From assembly GCA_006538405.1 (NCBI GenBank), contig BJKQ01000006.1:636001-700000 (forward strand): a stretch of 64,000 nucleotides of DNA. The letters are read 5' to 3'. Shown here piece after piece: positions 1-12,900 of the stretch. The notes beneath the pieces were generated by a model. It searched no databases. It was given only the letters and a program-made list of their open reading frames with translations, and was not told where the DNA came from. Position 1 is the stretch's first letter. Each line of letters starts with the position of its first letter. This DNA comes from Hansfordia pulvinata (taxonomy: Eukaryota; Ascomycota; Sordariomycetes; Xylariales). The position numbers and the translations under genes are program-made.

Positions 1-2588
1 GCTGCTCTGCTCCCGCCGCCGTCGGCATCAGCCAAGCATTAAACGCCCGTCCCACCCTTTTACCTTGATACCCGATAGCTCGTCGGTGTGATCTGGCGGT
101 CGTCTACCAGTATCCCAGGCCGACCTGATAGGCTGCGCTTGGCTGCTAAGAGAGAAAGGGTGGGCACGAACGCGCCGCCTCTTCGCAGGAGCTTGTGTGG
201 GCCAAACATCCCGCCGCCCCTCTCTCGACACGTCTCGCCCAGGGCGGAAGAAGGAAAAGGAGGCGTGACGTACGTGCTACCGCACGCTTGAGGGCCTCTC
301 GTAGGCCAGACTCGAGCCAAGGCAGCGCAACGGCACCTCGACCTGGCGCTGCCTCGTTGCAGGTTGCTAGTGGCAAGCAGGCAGTTACGTAGGGCAAAGG
401 TAAGTAAGGTAGGCATACGGGTATGTCTACTCGTGTCTACAGAGTGCTCGTAGTCCAGTCGTCTTGTCCGTCCTCCTCCTCGGGCTGCCGCTCTGCTTGC
501 CCTGTTCGTCGGCGCAGCTCTCCCCTTACCATCTCGTAAACAGCCGGGGTCGGCCAAGGGTAAAATTCGCTCGCCACAGTTGCAGGCCAAGCTTATCTCA
601 CCTTGCGTCACACGCCCGCCGCCCCTCCATGCACCACCACCGCCAGCCAGCGCAGCGCAGAGCAAGGCAGCGTAACCCGTGGCGGCGCAGCGGCGCAGCG
701 TTGGTCGCGAGTCGCCAGGCGACGGCCATGAATCCCCACCCCGGCCACCTCAGTCGGCGCCCAAGGACGTGCTGCTCGCAGCGCTGCAGCGTACAAATAC
801 CTGGGCGCCCGCTACTGGTCAGCCAGCTATGACAGAGAAGTGAGAGGAGAAAGAAAAAAAAGAGCCGGCCGGCGGCTTCGGCGCTAAGGGCAAGGGCCTG
901 CCGGCCGGGGGAGGGCCTGATCGCAGCCGGAGGCACGAGAGAGCAGAGCATCCAATCCAATACCTGTCGTGCCCCAGTAGCGAGCCATCGTGGGTGCCGG
1001 GTTCCAGGCACTTGCCTCGAGACTGCCCTGCATTCCCCTGCACCTGCCTCGTGCAGCAGGTTGCCCTACGAGGTCCCGTACGTGGCGGTACATGCGTCCC
1101 GGCTTCCAGGGCTCGCCCGAGGATGTACTTCCAGTCCAGCACGATACGCGCGCCGGCCGCGCTCCAGCTGTGCCACAGTCGCACGCTAGTGCCGCGCTGC
1201 AGCCCAGGGCGATGGCCACTGGCTGATGGTGTCCTTCACTGCGCCTCGAGGCGGGAGTAGAGAGTAGAGGTACTTGTAGGTCTGCTCGAGACATGGTTGC
1301 TGATGGCATTCAATCTACGGCAGCGCGAACAACTGTTAGCCAGGTTGCATGTCCAATCAGAGGGCGCAGGGCGCAGGGTACTCTAGATGTAGATTCCTGT
1401 ACCGTACAGACCCGAATGCCTGCGGCAGCGCGGCAGGCATGAACGGCGAAGGTAGTAGAGGTACTCAGACGCGAGGCCGCTGAGTCGAGGTACATAGCAC
1501 AGCGTCCGCCTGCTGCGGTGGGGCCACACGCGTCGGTACGTACCTGCTCTGCCTTTCGGTACGAGTACCTGGACAGGCCGCCGCCGCAGGGCTCTCGCAT
1601 TCTGAGCAGAAAATCAGTCTCTGGCCCGCCACCGCGAAGTGGTGCAGGTCTTGTTCGGGAGGAACTGGATACCCCGTTCCAGTCTGCAATGGACCTTTCT
1701 GCCGTTACTGCCCTTTTCTCAAGCCGACGCCCATAATCCACTTCAGCTCCCAACTCGTCCCCATCCACATTTACATCAACCCACATCCACTCCCACATGC
1801 ACCTGCGGCCATTACCCACTTGCTTGTCAACAACGACGACCGTCAACTCGTGCCACCATCTCGTCCATCACGACCGCCGACGACGCCTCCCGACAAACGC
1901 GCAGCGCCTCAGCACACGATAGCCGCGCGCTCTACCCTGCCAATTCTCCTTCCTACGGTACGTGCATCGCGCCCCCTTCCCTCCCTACCTCCCAGCCGCC
2001 TCGGCAGCCTCGCTCGAAGAGGCCGTGTTTTCTTTTCGGGCCCGCATCCCGGAACCGCGTCATATCCTCCCACCCCGACGTCAAAAGCCCGGCGCGTCGA
2101 GTTTCGCGAGCAGCAGCAGCAGCAGCAGCAGCATCATCACGCGCCGCCTCAACCTTTGCATGCGCAGATGGACCCCTTGATATCTGCGCGCGCGCACACA
2201 AACAGCCTTTGCGCTCCGCATCGTCCATTACGCACGCGCGCCAGGGCGCCACGGCCGGCCGTCCCAAGAAGACAGACCAACCCTGGTCTGGCGAGGCGCG
2301 CGCGCGCATATCTGCACGTTCGCACGCACCCACGCCCTTGCACTGCACACACACGCACACATACGCACATTGCTCCCTCCCAGATCACCGGCCTCTATGC
2401 GCAGGACCAATCTGTCATTTCTGGACGATAGATCTCCCCAGCTGGCGAGACGGCAGCGCAGCGCGTCCAAGTCGACTTGTGCTGCGTCCCGGAATCCGGG
2501 TACTGGCGCAGGGTGTTTTTGCTTGTGCAGGTACAAAGAGGGCAAGCCCGGCACCTGTTGGCGCAGCGGCCGGCGAGGTACCGCCATG
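1..2588. other. Gene-free stretch at left edge
   Basis: I see no supportable gene. Open frames here are short, overlap on both strands and have arginine/proline-rich composition typical of chance frames in GC-rich DNA. It contains a CAG run (about 2108-2132), a CA-rich stretch (about 2344-2368) and a TACGAGTAC motif near 1559. The right part may hold the promoter of the downstream C2H2 gene. Confidence 0.5.
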
Positions 2589-3806
2589 CAAGCGTACCGG
2601 TACCTGGCAGGGGTTTACATCACCGCGTGCCCACTCGTGTCCTGGCGCTTGACCGAAACGGTGCATCCCTCATCCACAAAACGGTCCTTCTCGGCACTCA
2701 CCTACCGTCCACTTTTTCCTTCTACCCTCACTCCCTCCTCTCGCTCTGTGTGAAAAAGTCCCACTCTGTGCCTGGTCGACCTCGGGAGCCAGAAAAATCT
2801 GACAGGGACTTTGCAGGCAAACCACCGCACCGCACCTAAGACCGACTGAAATTTCCCACCACCTCCGCCGCCGCCGCTATTTACCACGCGCAGTAAGTCA
2901 CCCGCCGCCCGCCGCCGCCGCCGCCTCTCACTCTCCCACTCGCCCTCCCCGCTGCCTCTTCCGTCCACAACCTGCCCTGCCTGCTTTCCCGATCGTGCTC
3001 CATCTTACCTCGAGGCTAACAGGAACCCGCTGCAGCAGCACGCCAGCATCTCGCGTATCTCATCTGGATCCGTAGCCCTGTCTGCCGGCCAAGGGAAAAG
3101 AATAAGAAAAGGAGAAGAAAAAAAAAGAACCTAGTCCGACCAACCGACGCCGGGCAGAACTAGCCGTCACCCTCCACACCGCGTCTAGTCCGATTGACTT
3201 TTTCCTGCTGCGAGAAAATCTCTTCTCCACTTAACAAACCTCATTGGGATCCCCATCAGTCCCAGTTCTTGCGGTCGGACCCAGCACCTCACGAACTACC
3301 CGTACTCTTGTTCCCAAGCAAGCTCCGTACCGTCCCCAATTCTCTACCCCAAAAAACGCCATTCCCCTCATCACCAGTCCCATCTTCCACTTTTTCCCAG
3401 ACCCTCTCTTGCAAGCGCGTCTGTGCCCTCTCTGCAGATCTGGCGACAGCTTCACTCCCTCACGGCTGGTATAGAGGCGGAGGATCATTCAGGGCCATCT
3501 ACACCCGAGTCTTACCTTGACTCACCACCCGCATCGCACACGCATTGCACACGCATACGCACCTGCATCTGTCCCACGGCTCGCCAGGATTCCTGCAAGT
3601 CTCTCTCAATCCTCCCGCATCGTCGTCGCGTCGCCACAAAAAAAAAACGCGTCGTGAACCCCACCACCCCGAGTCGACCACACCGCGGCCAACTCGACGT
3701 TCACCTCTCGTGACCTTGTCCTCGACGGATTGCCTGCTCCAGTAGCCTCGCGCAAGCCTCGACCTCGTCTACCTCCCCACGGTCTCACGACGCCCCTTCC
3801 CAGGAC
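2589..3806 (+). promoter_or_regulatory. Probable long ATG-free 5' leader of the C2H2 gene
   Basis: Reading base by base from the ATG at 2586 to the ATG at 3807, the plus strand has no ATG at all over about 1.2 kb; roughly ten or more are expected by chance. The stretch is pyrimidine-rich. A good 5' splice site (GTAAGT at 2892-2897) is followed by a branch-like GCTAAC near 3014-3019 and CAG acceptors around 3030-3038, so a 5'UTR intron of about 140 bases is plausible. Absence of upstream start codons is what selection on a scanned leader produces. The transcription start cannot be placed from sequence alone. Confidence 0.45.
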
Positions 3807-5204
3807 ATGGAAGGTGCCCACAACGCGAACCATTACCCATCTACTGGTATCGGCTCGTCAGCGCCCTCATACCCGTCGTCCGCGGCCATCTCGCCTCATC
3901 AGCTGCAGCAGGGCTCCTCTCTCCCGCCCAGCAGCAGACTCTGCCTCCGCTTCAACCGCAGAACCCTGCCATGCAAAACATCTACAACAGTCACCCGCAC
4001 ACTCCCAGGACCGCCCCTGGAACTCCCAATACTCACACTCCCCAGCCTCAAAGCATGAGTAACTACCCCCCTCCGAACCAGGGCGCCGGCCGCGGCTCCT
4101 GGATGCAGAACCCCTACCCCCCGCAGCCCCATCAGGGTTACGCGACCTCGGCCTCCATGATGCCTCAGACCTCTGTCGCGGCCTCTCACCCGCAGCCCAT
4201 AGCACCGGCTCCGGCCGCCGCGGCTCGCCCTCCTGTTCTTCGACCCATGCCTGCCGGGGGTGTCATGCCCCAGCAGGGCCTGCCCTCTCCGTATAGCGGA
4301 AGCCCGATGATGCCCCAGCAGCACAGCATCCTGCAAGACAACGACCAGCCCACCCACGTTGTCGGCTCTCAGGGCCGTCGCGGCATCCTGCCCAGTGCCC
4401 CTGGCCGCCCGGCCGCCCCCACCGGCAGCGGTGCCGCCAAGAACACCGTCATCCCGCAGAAGGACGCCGATGGCAAATTTCCGTGCCCTCACTGCACGAA
4501 AACGTACCTGCACGCCAAGCACCTGAAGCGTCATCTCCTCCGCCGTGAGTCCCCCCTCCCCGCTGCCCGCTCCGCACCGCGTCTCCTTGCTAATGCTTCC
4601 AGACACTGGCGACCGCCCCTACATGTGTGTCCTCTGCCGCGATACTTTCTCGCGCAGTGACATCCTGAAGCGCCACTTCCAGAAGTGCTCGATCCGCCGC
4701 GGCAACCCCACCGGTGCCAGCCACCTTTCGCACCCCAACGCGCACGTCAAGAAGCAGCAGCCCAACGCTCAGAAGTCCGAGGGCGAGATGGGCCACATGA
4801 ATGGCATGGGCAACATGTCGGGCGACGGTGTGGTGGCCCCTTTCGGTATGGTCCAGATGAACCCCGAAAGTATGGGTAGCATGGCCAACGACCAGAACCA
4901 GCTTTCCAGGTCCAGCAGCATGAGCCACGACAACAACAACCGCGATAGGAGAAGCATGACCGGTGGCTACAGCGACAACATCCCGAACTCGATGCCTTCG
5001 AACATCAACCCTCAGCTGGCCAACTTTGGCATGCAGCCCGGTCAGAACGGCATGCCTGTGTACGGGGCTCCCCAGAGCCAGACTCAGCAGTCCGGTCTTG
5101 ACTGGTCCCAGATTTACCACGCTGGTAGGTGATGGGAAAATCGCCATCAACGACGCTGTTGCTAATCGTCTTCAGACTCAAACCGTGGTCAAGAACGTCC
5201 TTGA
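3807..5204 (+). CDS. C2H2 zinc-finger transcription factor (one apparent base loss)
   Basis: Probable nuclear DNA-binding regulator with a Pro/Gln/Ser/Met-rich, low-complexity N-terminal half and two adjacent zinc fingers split by an intron. Exons: 3807-4544, 4603-5124 and probably 5176-5204; the first intron (58 nt) has GTGAGT, a GCTAATG branch and CAG. Finger 1 is C-x2-C-x12-H-x3-H, followed by the linker HTGDRPY; finger 2 is C-x2-C-x12-H-x3-C. Translation from ATG 3807 must shift by one base near 3923-3930 (short C runs) to reach the fingers. With one base restored the model is 429 residues. Alternatives are initiation at ATG 3971, which bypasses the break, or a real lesion. If the last intron is not spliced, the protein stops at 5132. 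The family is clearly fungal C2H2, but I cannot assign a named orthologue. Confidence 0.8.
5125..5175 (+). other. Likely 51-nt terminal intron of the C2H2 gene
   Basis: It begins GTAGGT, contains GCTAATC about 15 bases before the end and ends TTCAG. Splicing replaces the readthrough ending HAGR-stop with a slightly longer tail ending near QERP-stop at 5204. Both forms are possible. Confidence 0.55.
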
Positions 5205-6640
5205 ACTCTGTTGGGGACTCGTATCGGCTGCATCTTCACAAACGCGTGAAGCGGGGCTCCTGGCCTGCTTTTCCGTTGCAAATATCAGGAGACTCGACTC
5301 GGTCGCCAAACATAAAATTTCCTCTTGCATTTCCCATTTCCTACAACTTTTTGCATTGTTATTGCGCGGACATGGCTCGGCTTCGGCTGACAGGCACGTC
5401 TGGCTGCTTTCCATCGCTGCGACCAAGGATTCGAGTCGAGTTTGTTCACTTGCCAGGAACGTCACCAAACAATCTGAAACCCGAGCGCCTGAGGATTTTG
5501 GGGACGGGCGGGTGGAAGTCGAGACAAGTGATTCGAGTCGGTCACGGCGGATCAAAGCTCGGCGCGCATCTCTGCAAAAAAAAAATTACCATTCCTGGTC
5601 CGCCGCTCTTGATCCGGCAAACCACTGCACTCGCCGTGGTAGGCGAATTGGGAAGCAGGCGGCGGGTTTTACCTTCGCAGAGGCCTCGCCGGGGTTCATC
5701 GGACTCCGGTCGGGAATCCTTCCGGTCCGCCTATCGAAGAGGTAGAACGGAAATGCGGGACGTGGTGGGTGGGGGCGAAGAGAGCTGGGGTTGAGGCCGA
5801 CGGTGGTTCGGCCTCGAGGCTTCGAGAGCCAGGTCGGGTCTGCATGGTTGCCCGCCAGACTGGCGTCGTCGAATCTGAATACTGTGGACAGCGGACCGTA
5901 CCATCTATGAGACCGGCGGCCCCTCACAACAAATAATCACTTGTTCAGCACCTACACGGCCGCGTCCACATAGCATTGCCGGCGTTTTCTTTGATTTGCC
6001 CTTCGATCTCCGAAAAAAAAAAGTTTCCATTCTGGTTCACCGCATTGGGCTTGCATGGGGGGGGCGGGAGGGGGAATATTTGCTTTTGCATTTTCGACCT
6101 GATGGCGAGGATTAGACCGAGTTTTATGGTTCGACATGTTAGAGATCCGGGGCACCGGAGGTCGGCTTGATGCACTGCCGGGGATGTCGTGGATTGGATG
6201 TGTCGCGCTCGCTCGAACCTCTTCATTCTGCCGTCACATTCGAAGCACCGCCTGGAACCATGGGAGACACTCGGTCGTTGTTGCGGCGGATGAGCATTTT
6301 CTGGAGTGGCTGGGGATCACCTATCATGACAAGTATGTTTTTTCTCCTCGTTTTAGATGATTAGAGTGGTACGAAATAAATCGTTATGTTGATTGTCGAT
6401 ACGTCTGCACGTCCGCTCTTTGGCGTCGGCTGATTGTTGTGACACATGTATGTATGGGTTGATCAAGTTTGCGCACCGCCTTATTGTTAGGGTCAGCTGC
6501 ACCTTGTTAGGCCAGGCAGTCTACGATTTACAACAGGCTTTGTTTGATCTGATACGATCTGAATTATCTGTATGCGTACATCCCAGCTGGGTAGCGGGGC
6601 ACTTTGTTGTTTCTGTGCAACCATGGCGGCCCTATAGCCT

Positions 6641-6700
<60 letters not shown>

Positions 6701-6702
6701 CA
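6641..6702. repeat. Tetranucleotide microsatellite (ACGC)n
   Basis: About 15 near-perfect copies of CGCA/ACGC in tandem. Chance arginine/alanine-rich frames across it are not genes. Confidence 0.95.
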
Positions 6703-6924
6703 GTATCGTAACGCGAACCCGCAGCCGAGCGTGACGGGCCAACCTCACAGGCTCGGAACCAGCTCCGGCCCGCGTTGTATGAGTACATGTTGTACCCCTC
6801 TGCACGAGGGTAGCATTTCTCGTTAGGGGACGGGACGAGACGAGGACGGCTTTGAGCGAGCGCAGAGGTCGCATCGAAACCGGGGCGGAGCAGGGGGGCA
6901 AGGCCGGGGGCGGGGCTGTGGCGG

Positions 6925-6948
6925 TTTTTTTTTTTTTTTTTTTTTTTT
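6925..6948. repeat. Poly-T tract, 24 bases
   Basis: An uninterrupted T run on the plus strand, in non-coding DNA. Length is likely variable or error-prone. Confidence 0.9.
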
Positions 6949-7426
6949 GAACCGGTTGTGCTACGAGTACACTTGGCCAGGCTGGGTTTTGTTTATGGGA
7001 GTGTTTTTCATCATCATCTCTTTTTTAAAGAGGGAGGCTTCATAGACACGTGCCAACAATCGCGTATGGGGGGGTGGTGATTCGAGAGAAGAAACATGCA
7101 AGACGTTTTTTTGTTCTCTCGGGGCTCGGTCTTGCGCGACGTCTTGGGGTCGGGGCGACTTTGCTTTCTGCGTTCTTCAAGATTTTTAAGGTGTGTTCTT
7201 GTGTTTCCGAGTTTCTATTTTTTGGGCGGCGCGGAGGTTCCTCGTGTGTTTTACGAGAGAAAAAGTGCAAAAGTCGCCGCTGCCGCCGCCACCGCGCGCC
7301 GGCTCTGGAGCTTGTTCTTTCTCTGCCTTTGCCTTGCGTCTTTCTTTTTTTTCTCGTCCTTGGCCTCGCCTCGCGCCCGGTGTGTGTGTGTCTGTCGTCA
7401 GTTGCCGCGGCGGTAAAGGGCCTTGT

Positions 7427-7460
<34 letters not shown>

Positions 7461-8379
7461 TGGGCAGACTGACTGGAAAGTGTCGGGCGCCAACGAGGGG
7501 TTTCCCCGGGTCACGGCCTGTGTGTTACGATTGAGCCCATCTCTGTGTCCCCTCCCGTTGCGATGCGGGGGGTCCGAGTCTACGGGCGCCCGCGGCTCTA
7601 ACGGGTGAGACGATTGGGTGTTTTCTTGTCTAGGGGGCTGGCGAGATCTCTACGGCAGTTGGCGGGCAAGGCGAGGTGAGGTGAGGCGAGACGAGGCGAG
7701 ATGACGGAACCCGCCAGCCAGCCAGCCAGCCAGCCGGGTTTCCGGGCCCTCTCTTACTACTTACTACCTGGCCCTCCCTAGTTAAAAACTTGGTATACGA
7801 CAACACGATGTGCCATGGCTTCCGAGACGAGACGGACGGACCGGCCGTCCGTCCGGCCGCCGCTCGCCCGAGCGGCCCCCCGCTGTCGTTCTCGCCGCGT
7901 GGGAGGTGCCCGATCGGGAACTCGGAGAGCACGAGAAATTGCAGAGGCGTCTTTGTCTGGTCCTAGGCAAGTCTGATGTTGTGGCGTCCGCCTGCCCAGG
8001 TAAAGTACGATCCGGTACCTACATATCAGGCAAGGTAGGTGGTTGCCCATTGGTGCGTCCTGCGCTGGGTTTTGCCCGACAAGGGCAACTCGTCTGTCTA
8101 CTCGTCTACCTCGTCCTACTCGTCTCCCTACCGGCTCTCGCGCATAGATTGCGCGCGCGCTGCTAACGTAAGAACAAAAGGCGCCCGCCCTTGCTCCTTA
8201 GTCGGGAAGAGGAAGAAAGGGCGAGGGAGAAAGAGCGAAAGAGCGAAAGAGCGGGGGATACACGTCGATCGCGGACCCGAGGCGAAGAGGCATCCTGTCC
8301 GCTAGGGAGAATTCAACAACCACCTCCTCAACTATTTAGGAGTAGTAGTGATTGATCAGACCGCAGGATCTTTGAAAAG

Positions 8380-8432
8380 ACACATACACACACAAACACA
8401 CACATACACACACACACACCCACACACATATA
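8380..8432. repeat. CA-rich imperfect microsatellite
   Basis: A run of CA dinucleotides interrupted by single T, A or C substitutions. Non-coding. Confidence 0.85.
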
Positions 8433-9968
8433 CACACTGCGCGGGCTCGCCGTCGCAAGAGGGCAAAAGTGGTTTCCGGCCGGGCCGAGTTGACAATCTC
8501 ACCGCCTCACGAGTAGGAACAGCACACAGAAATTCCGAGCGCAAGCCCCTCGCCACCGGTTTTAACTTCTTTCTCGTTCGTCCTCTCCCACCCCGGACGG
8601 CGATCGGTGCCACCGAAAGAAAAAAGAAAAAAATAGGCCGAGCCCGGCTACGTGAAAGCGATTCCCTGCAGTCGGCATTTGCTTAACGTGTGTGGGGGGT
8701 GGGTTGGAACTGGGCGTCGGCGGCTGATCCCCGCGGCTATCCAACAAAGCACTTTATTCGTGGAGGAGAAGAGGAAGAAGAAGAAGAACAACAAAAGAAA
8801 TCCGATTTACAGCCGCTGACTGTGTGCGATCCGGTCATCGTTGCCTGCCTGCCTGCGTAAACGCGCGAGTATATAAAGTCTCGAAAATCGCCCTCTTGCC
8901 CCCACTAATTACCGCTTTCCTCACCTCGGCCTTCAGCTTATGGGGTAATGGTTTTCTTATTTTTATTTTTAGGCAATCCTCTTCTCTCTTTCTCTCTCTT
9001 TTTCTCTTTCCAAAGTAATTAAAAAACTCGCCCCTGTCGCCGCCCTGCGCGCATGAACCACGCGCGCGGGGCGGTGGCGGCTAGTCAGATTACCAGGGGG
9101 AAAGGGGAAGGGTTTATCGCAAATGCCGAAAGAGAGCCCGCCCGCCCGCTCGCCGATCGCCCGGGCTCACCGAGGAGAAACGAGGCGATCAAAGATCAAA
9201 CGGGAGACAGTGATTGTTCCTGGTGTGCGCTTGTTTGTGCCGCCCCGCTCAGCTGAGCCTGCGTGCGTGCGTGGGCACGTGTACGTGCGCCCTAGCTGAC
9301 GCCCGCCGCAGGCTGACGACAGGAAGCCTCCGTCGAAAGTGAGGGGCGGTAGCGTCCAATATCGTAGGTCTCCTCGGGCGGCCTCGATTGACCATTCCCC
9401 GCTCGCAGACGCGGCGAATCAGCCGAGGGGGCGCTGGAGGCTACGATAGCATTCACGGCATCTCCGATGCGTGATACCGAGCAAACAGAGACGGCGGATA
9501 GTGGTGGTCTCTCGTGTATGTTTGACATTAAGGACTGTATATGAAGAGCTATACAAGAAGATGGGGGGGATTGGTAGCAGAGATACAACAGATATGTGCC
9601 CGGCGAGAAGTCGCTGCATGTGTGCTGCAGCATAGCTCAGTGGACTGTCCCGCCTGCTTGCACGACGGTGGGAAGTGATTCGATATGCACACGATATATG
9701 AGGTGAGAAATTCGGTGCCGGGTGGTAGAGACTGAGAAAATAAAGCTTAGAGTCCTCCAACTCCCCTTAGACTAATATGTGCACTCGGGCGTAGAGGGAT
9801 TGACAGCGCTGGAGACGGGCTCATCAGCTGTGCGAGAAGAGAAGCAGAAGAAGACACATGTCAGAAGCACTGCAGAGCCACCAAGCCGTTCGTGTGCGTG
9901 CGTGTGTACGTCGGGGATGGTCAACAGGAGCAGCAGCGGTTATCCCTCCCGCTTGCTGCTGTGCTTCA

Positions 9969-12900
9969 TTACAGGTCGCGGACAAGACGCGCCCCGGCCC
10001 ACGCGTATGGGTAGTTTCTCTGGTACCAGTTGACGCTGTTTTGGGACCTTGTCAGTGGTTTGTTCGATTTAGGTACAGGGTCTGCTAGGGCGGGAAGGGG
10101 AGAACTCGAGGGATGAGTGTGCTGCTCAGACTATCAAACTCACAAGGACTTGCGGCCCGCTATGATCGGGTGCGTGGCCCACGAACCGCCTAGGATAACG
10201 TTGTGCTTGTCGTCGAAGAAGTCGGCTGTTTCAAGACGTCAGCCTTTGCCCATATTGACGACCTTCTTGTTTCGAAGCCGTGTGAACTTCTTATGGGGTT
10301 TCAACTGCTCACAAACCCGGAGCAGCCTGTAGAAAGGGTGTAAATTTACCAGTGTAAGCCGGGTACAGCGCCATGGGCTGGAACCCCTCGTGCCGGCGGA
10401 GCGGGGAGCTGGTCCACTCCCAGACGCCGCCCATGTCGGCGCGGCCGGCCAGGCGGTCGCCGCGTGCCGTCACGGCGACCGGGTGCCAGTGCTGAAAGCC
10501 CACGTTGGCACCGGACAGGTCGGTGAAGAGATCTCGCTGCTGCTGCTGCTGCTGCTTCCCATCGTCGACCGGGCTCTTTGGGCGCGGCGGAGTCGGGGGG
10601 GTCTCTTGGACACCGTCGTTCACAAGATGGCTGCCGGGGGGATTAGTAATGGAGTTCAGAGTAAAGGGCCACGCACGATGGCACAACCACAAGTGACACC
10701 AAAGTATGAAAAGGGGGATTAGGGACCAAAGAACTCACGCATTAACTGCAGGGACCGTCTTGCCCAGCTGGCGCTCGGCCAGCAACTCCTCGCGGCGCCG
10801 CAGGTGATTGACGTGCTCGTAGATGCTCTCGGCCTCGTCGCGGGACGGAATTCGCCCGCCCATCCAGGCGGCACAGGCGGCCAGCTCGTCGTATGAGGCC
10901 GAGGCGGGCCAGTCCAGAGCCAAGCGCAGGGGCACGGGCCCGTAAACGGTGCGGATGCTCTTGCCGCGGAGGAAGGACAGGGGCACGCCGCGCTCGCCGT
11001 TGGTGTAGGCGTAGTGGCCGTTGTGGCCGTTGGTGCTGTTAGTTGAAGTCGAGTTCCCAGTTGCCGCCGGCGCTGTGGCGGCGATGTCTTCTGCTTCTTT
11101 CACCTCGGACCACGATGCTGGCAGTGTCTCGGCCTTGGTATCGTAGAGATATTGTGCGTACTGGGCTTGGTTAGCGGCGGGTGTGGAAATCACAAAATAG
11201 TTGAGGGCTTTGCGGTATCCTACCTCCTCATTGGTAATTGGCCGGGCCTTGGCTTGGAAGCCGTGCACCTCGACCTCCCTCGAGGGCTTCTCGTTGTCCC
11301 TATGCCGCTCAGTCAGCCTCGGCTCATCTCGTGATTGTTTGAAACCCGGTTGAGATGTATTGGCAATGCAGAAAAGGAGAGGTGAGAGAGCATACCATCC
11401 ATAGGGACCCTGGTGCGTCAGGTCATCCTCCGGGTCGTCAAGCCCCACAGTGATGCGCCGGGCCGGGATGTCGAACCACTGGTTGGCGACCCGGGCGTGA
11501 TGGGCGTCCCGGGCCATGCGCTCCCAGTCTGGGCGGGGTGCCATGGGGGGCGGCAGGGTCTTGTCGCTCTGCAACATCATGTACAGCAACGTCTCCATGT
11601 GCATGACCTCGTGCTCAAAGCCGACCCAGACGCCGCGGCCGACGCCGCGGGGCATATCCCCGGGGGAGCCCCCCCGGTAGGACTCGTACATGTGCCGCAG
11701 GCGGGCGCGGACACGACTCTGGTAGTCAAGGACGTCGGCGAGGGCGGGCCACTCGTCCGGGATGTCCGAGTGGTCGTGGCACTTTTCCGGATCGTCGACA
11801 TCCGGATCGACGCCGCGCTCGAAGATGGCGCGGTACCGGGCCGCGGGCTCGGTCGGCGGCGCGCCCGTCGTCTTGCTCAGCTGCAGGTCGAGGAACGTGG
11901 GGATGTGTCCCAGGTAGAAGATGCAGGCGTTGCGCAGCTTGATCGGCTGGTCCAGCAGCTCCTCCGCCGGCAGCATCGAGCGCGTCACAGCATCCCAGTA
12001 CGTCCACAGGGCCTCCCAGTCCCGCAGGGAGGGGACCGCGTGCCGGGGCGCGTATTCGGCAGGGTTCAGGCTGAGGGACATGTTGGGTTTGCGTAAGAGG
12101 TGAAGGCCTGTGGGGGTTGGGGGTTGCTTTCGTGTCAGTCGCTGCTGCGTGGTATGCCGCCGAAAAAGGGGAAGGGTGGTCGTGGTGATGATGACGATGA
12201 GGCTCAGGGGGGAGTATTGTCTTGGAAGGGTAAGAAGCTACTAATGGACTCCACAGCCCAAGCCTGTCATCGCATGACGACCGCATCACTCGGCGTGGGG
12301 GGTATGAATGCTCATTCGTCGGCGCCCCCTCATCGGATATGGGGATGATGGGGGGAATCCGTGGCTGAGGAGGGGGCAGCCCCCCTCAACTCTGGGATAT
12401 GGGGGTGTCCTGCCCCGCCTGAGCTTGGAATATGGGGGTTTCCACCCCAGACTGACTGGTACTGGGCTATAGGGGAGTTCCCCGATCCTGGGGTTGCTCC
12501 GTAAAAGAGGAAGAAAACAAAAGAAGTGCTCACCATAGTCGTCGTCCGTCATCCACCGGTCGACCTCGTTCAGCCCAGCATGGCTCCACAGCTTGCGGCA
12601 GCCGTCAGCCGAGTACTTAAGGCTCTGCTCGACCTGAACGCGCTCGTGGGCGCGGATCAGCTCGCCCAGCACTGTTGTGTCGCGCTTCGGGGCGTAGAAG
12701 GCCTGATGCCGGCCCCCGTCCTCATCGTAGACGTACTCGCCGATAACCTGCCAGGCGTCCAGATCGAACTCGGGGCGACCGAGCACCTTGTTGGCGTGCT
12801 CCAGACCGTTGAGGATGAAGCTGCGGGCATCAGCAGCCGGGTCCTCAAGGACAGGGCCAGGTCCGGGGGTTATATATATACATAGGGAGGTGTAAATATC

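Larger units (their letters stand above)
5205..9968. other. Gene-free 4.8 kb between convergent genes
   Basis: This stretch lies between the 3' ends of the C2H2 gene and egt1, so it should hold both 3'UTRs. No coding frame can be supported. It is rich in simple repeats: (ACGC)n at about 6641-6702, a T24 tract at 6925-6948, (TC)n at about 7434-7460, (AGCC)n near 7717-7737, CA-rich DNA at about 8380-8430 and GAA-rich DNA near 8765-8790. Confidence 0.6.
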
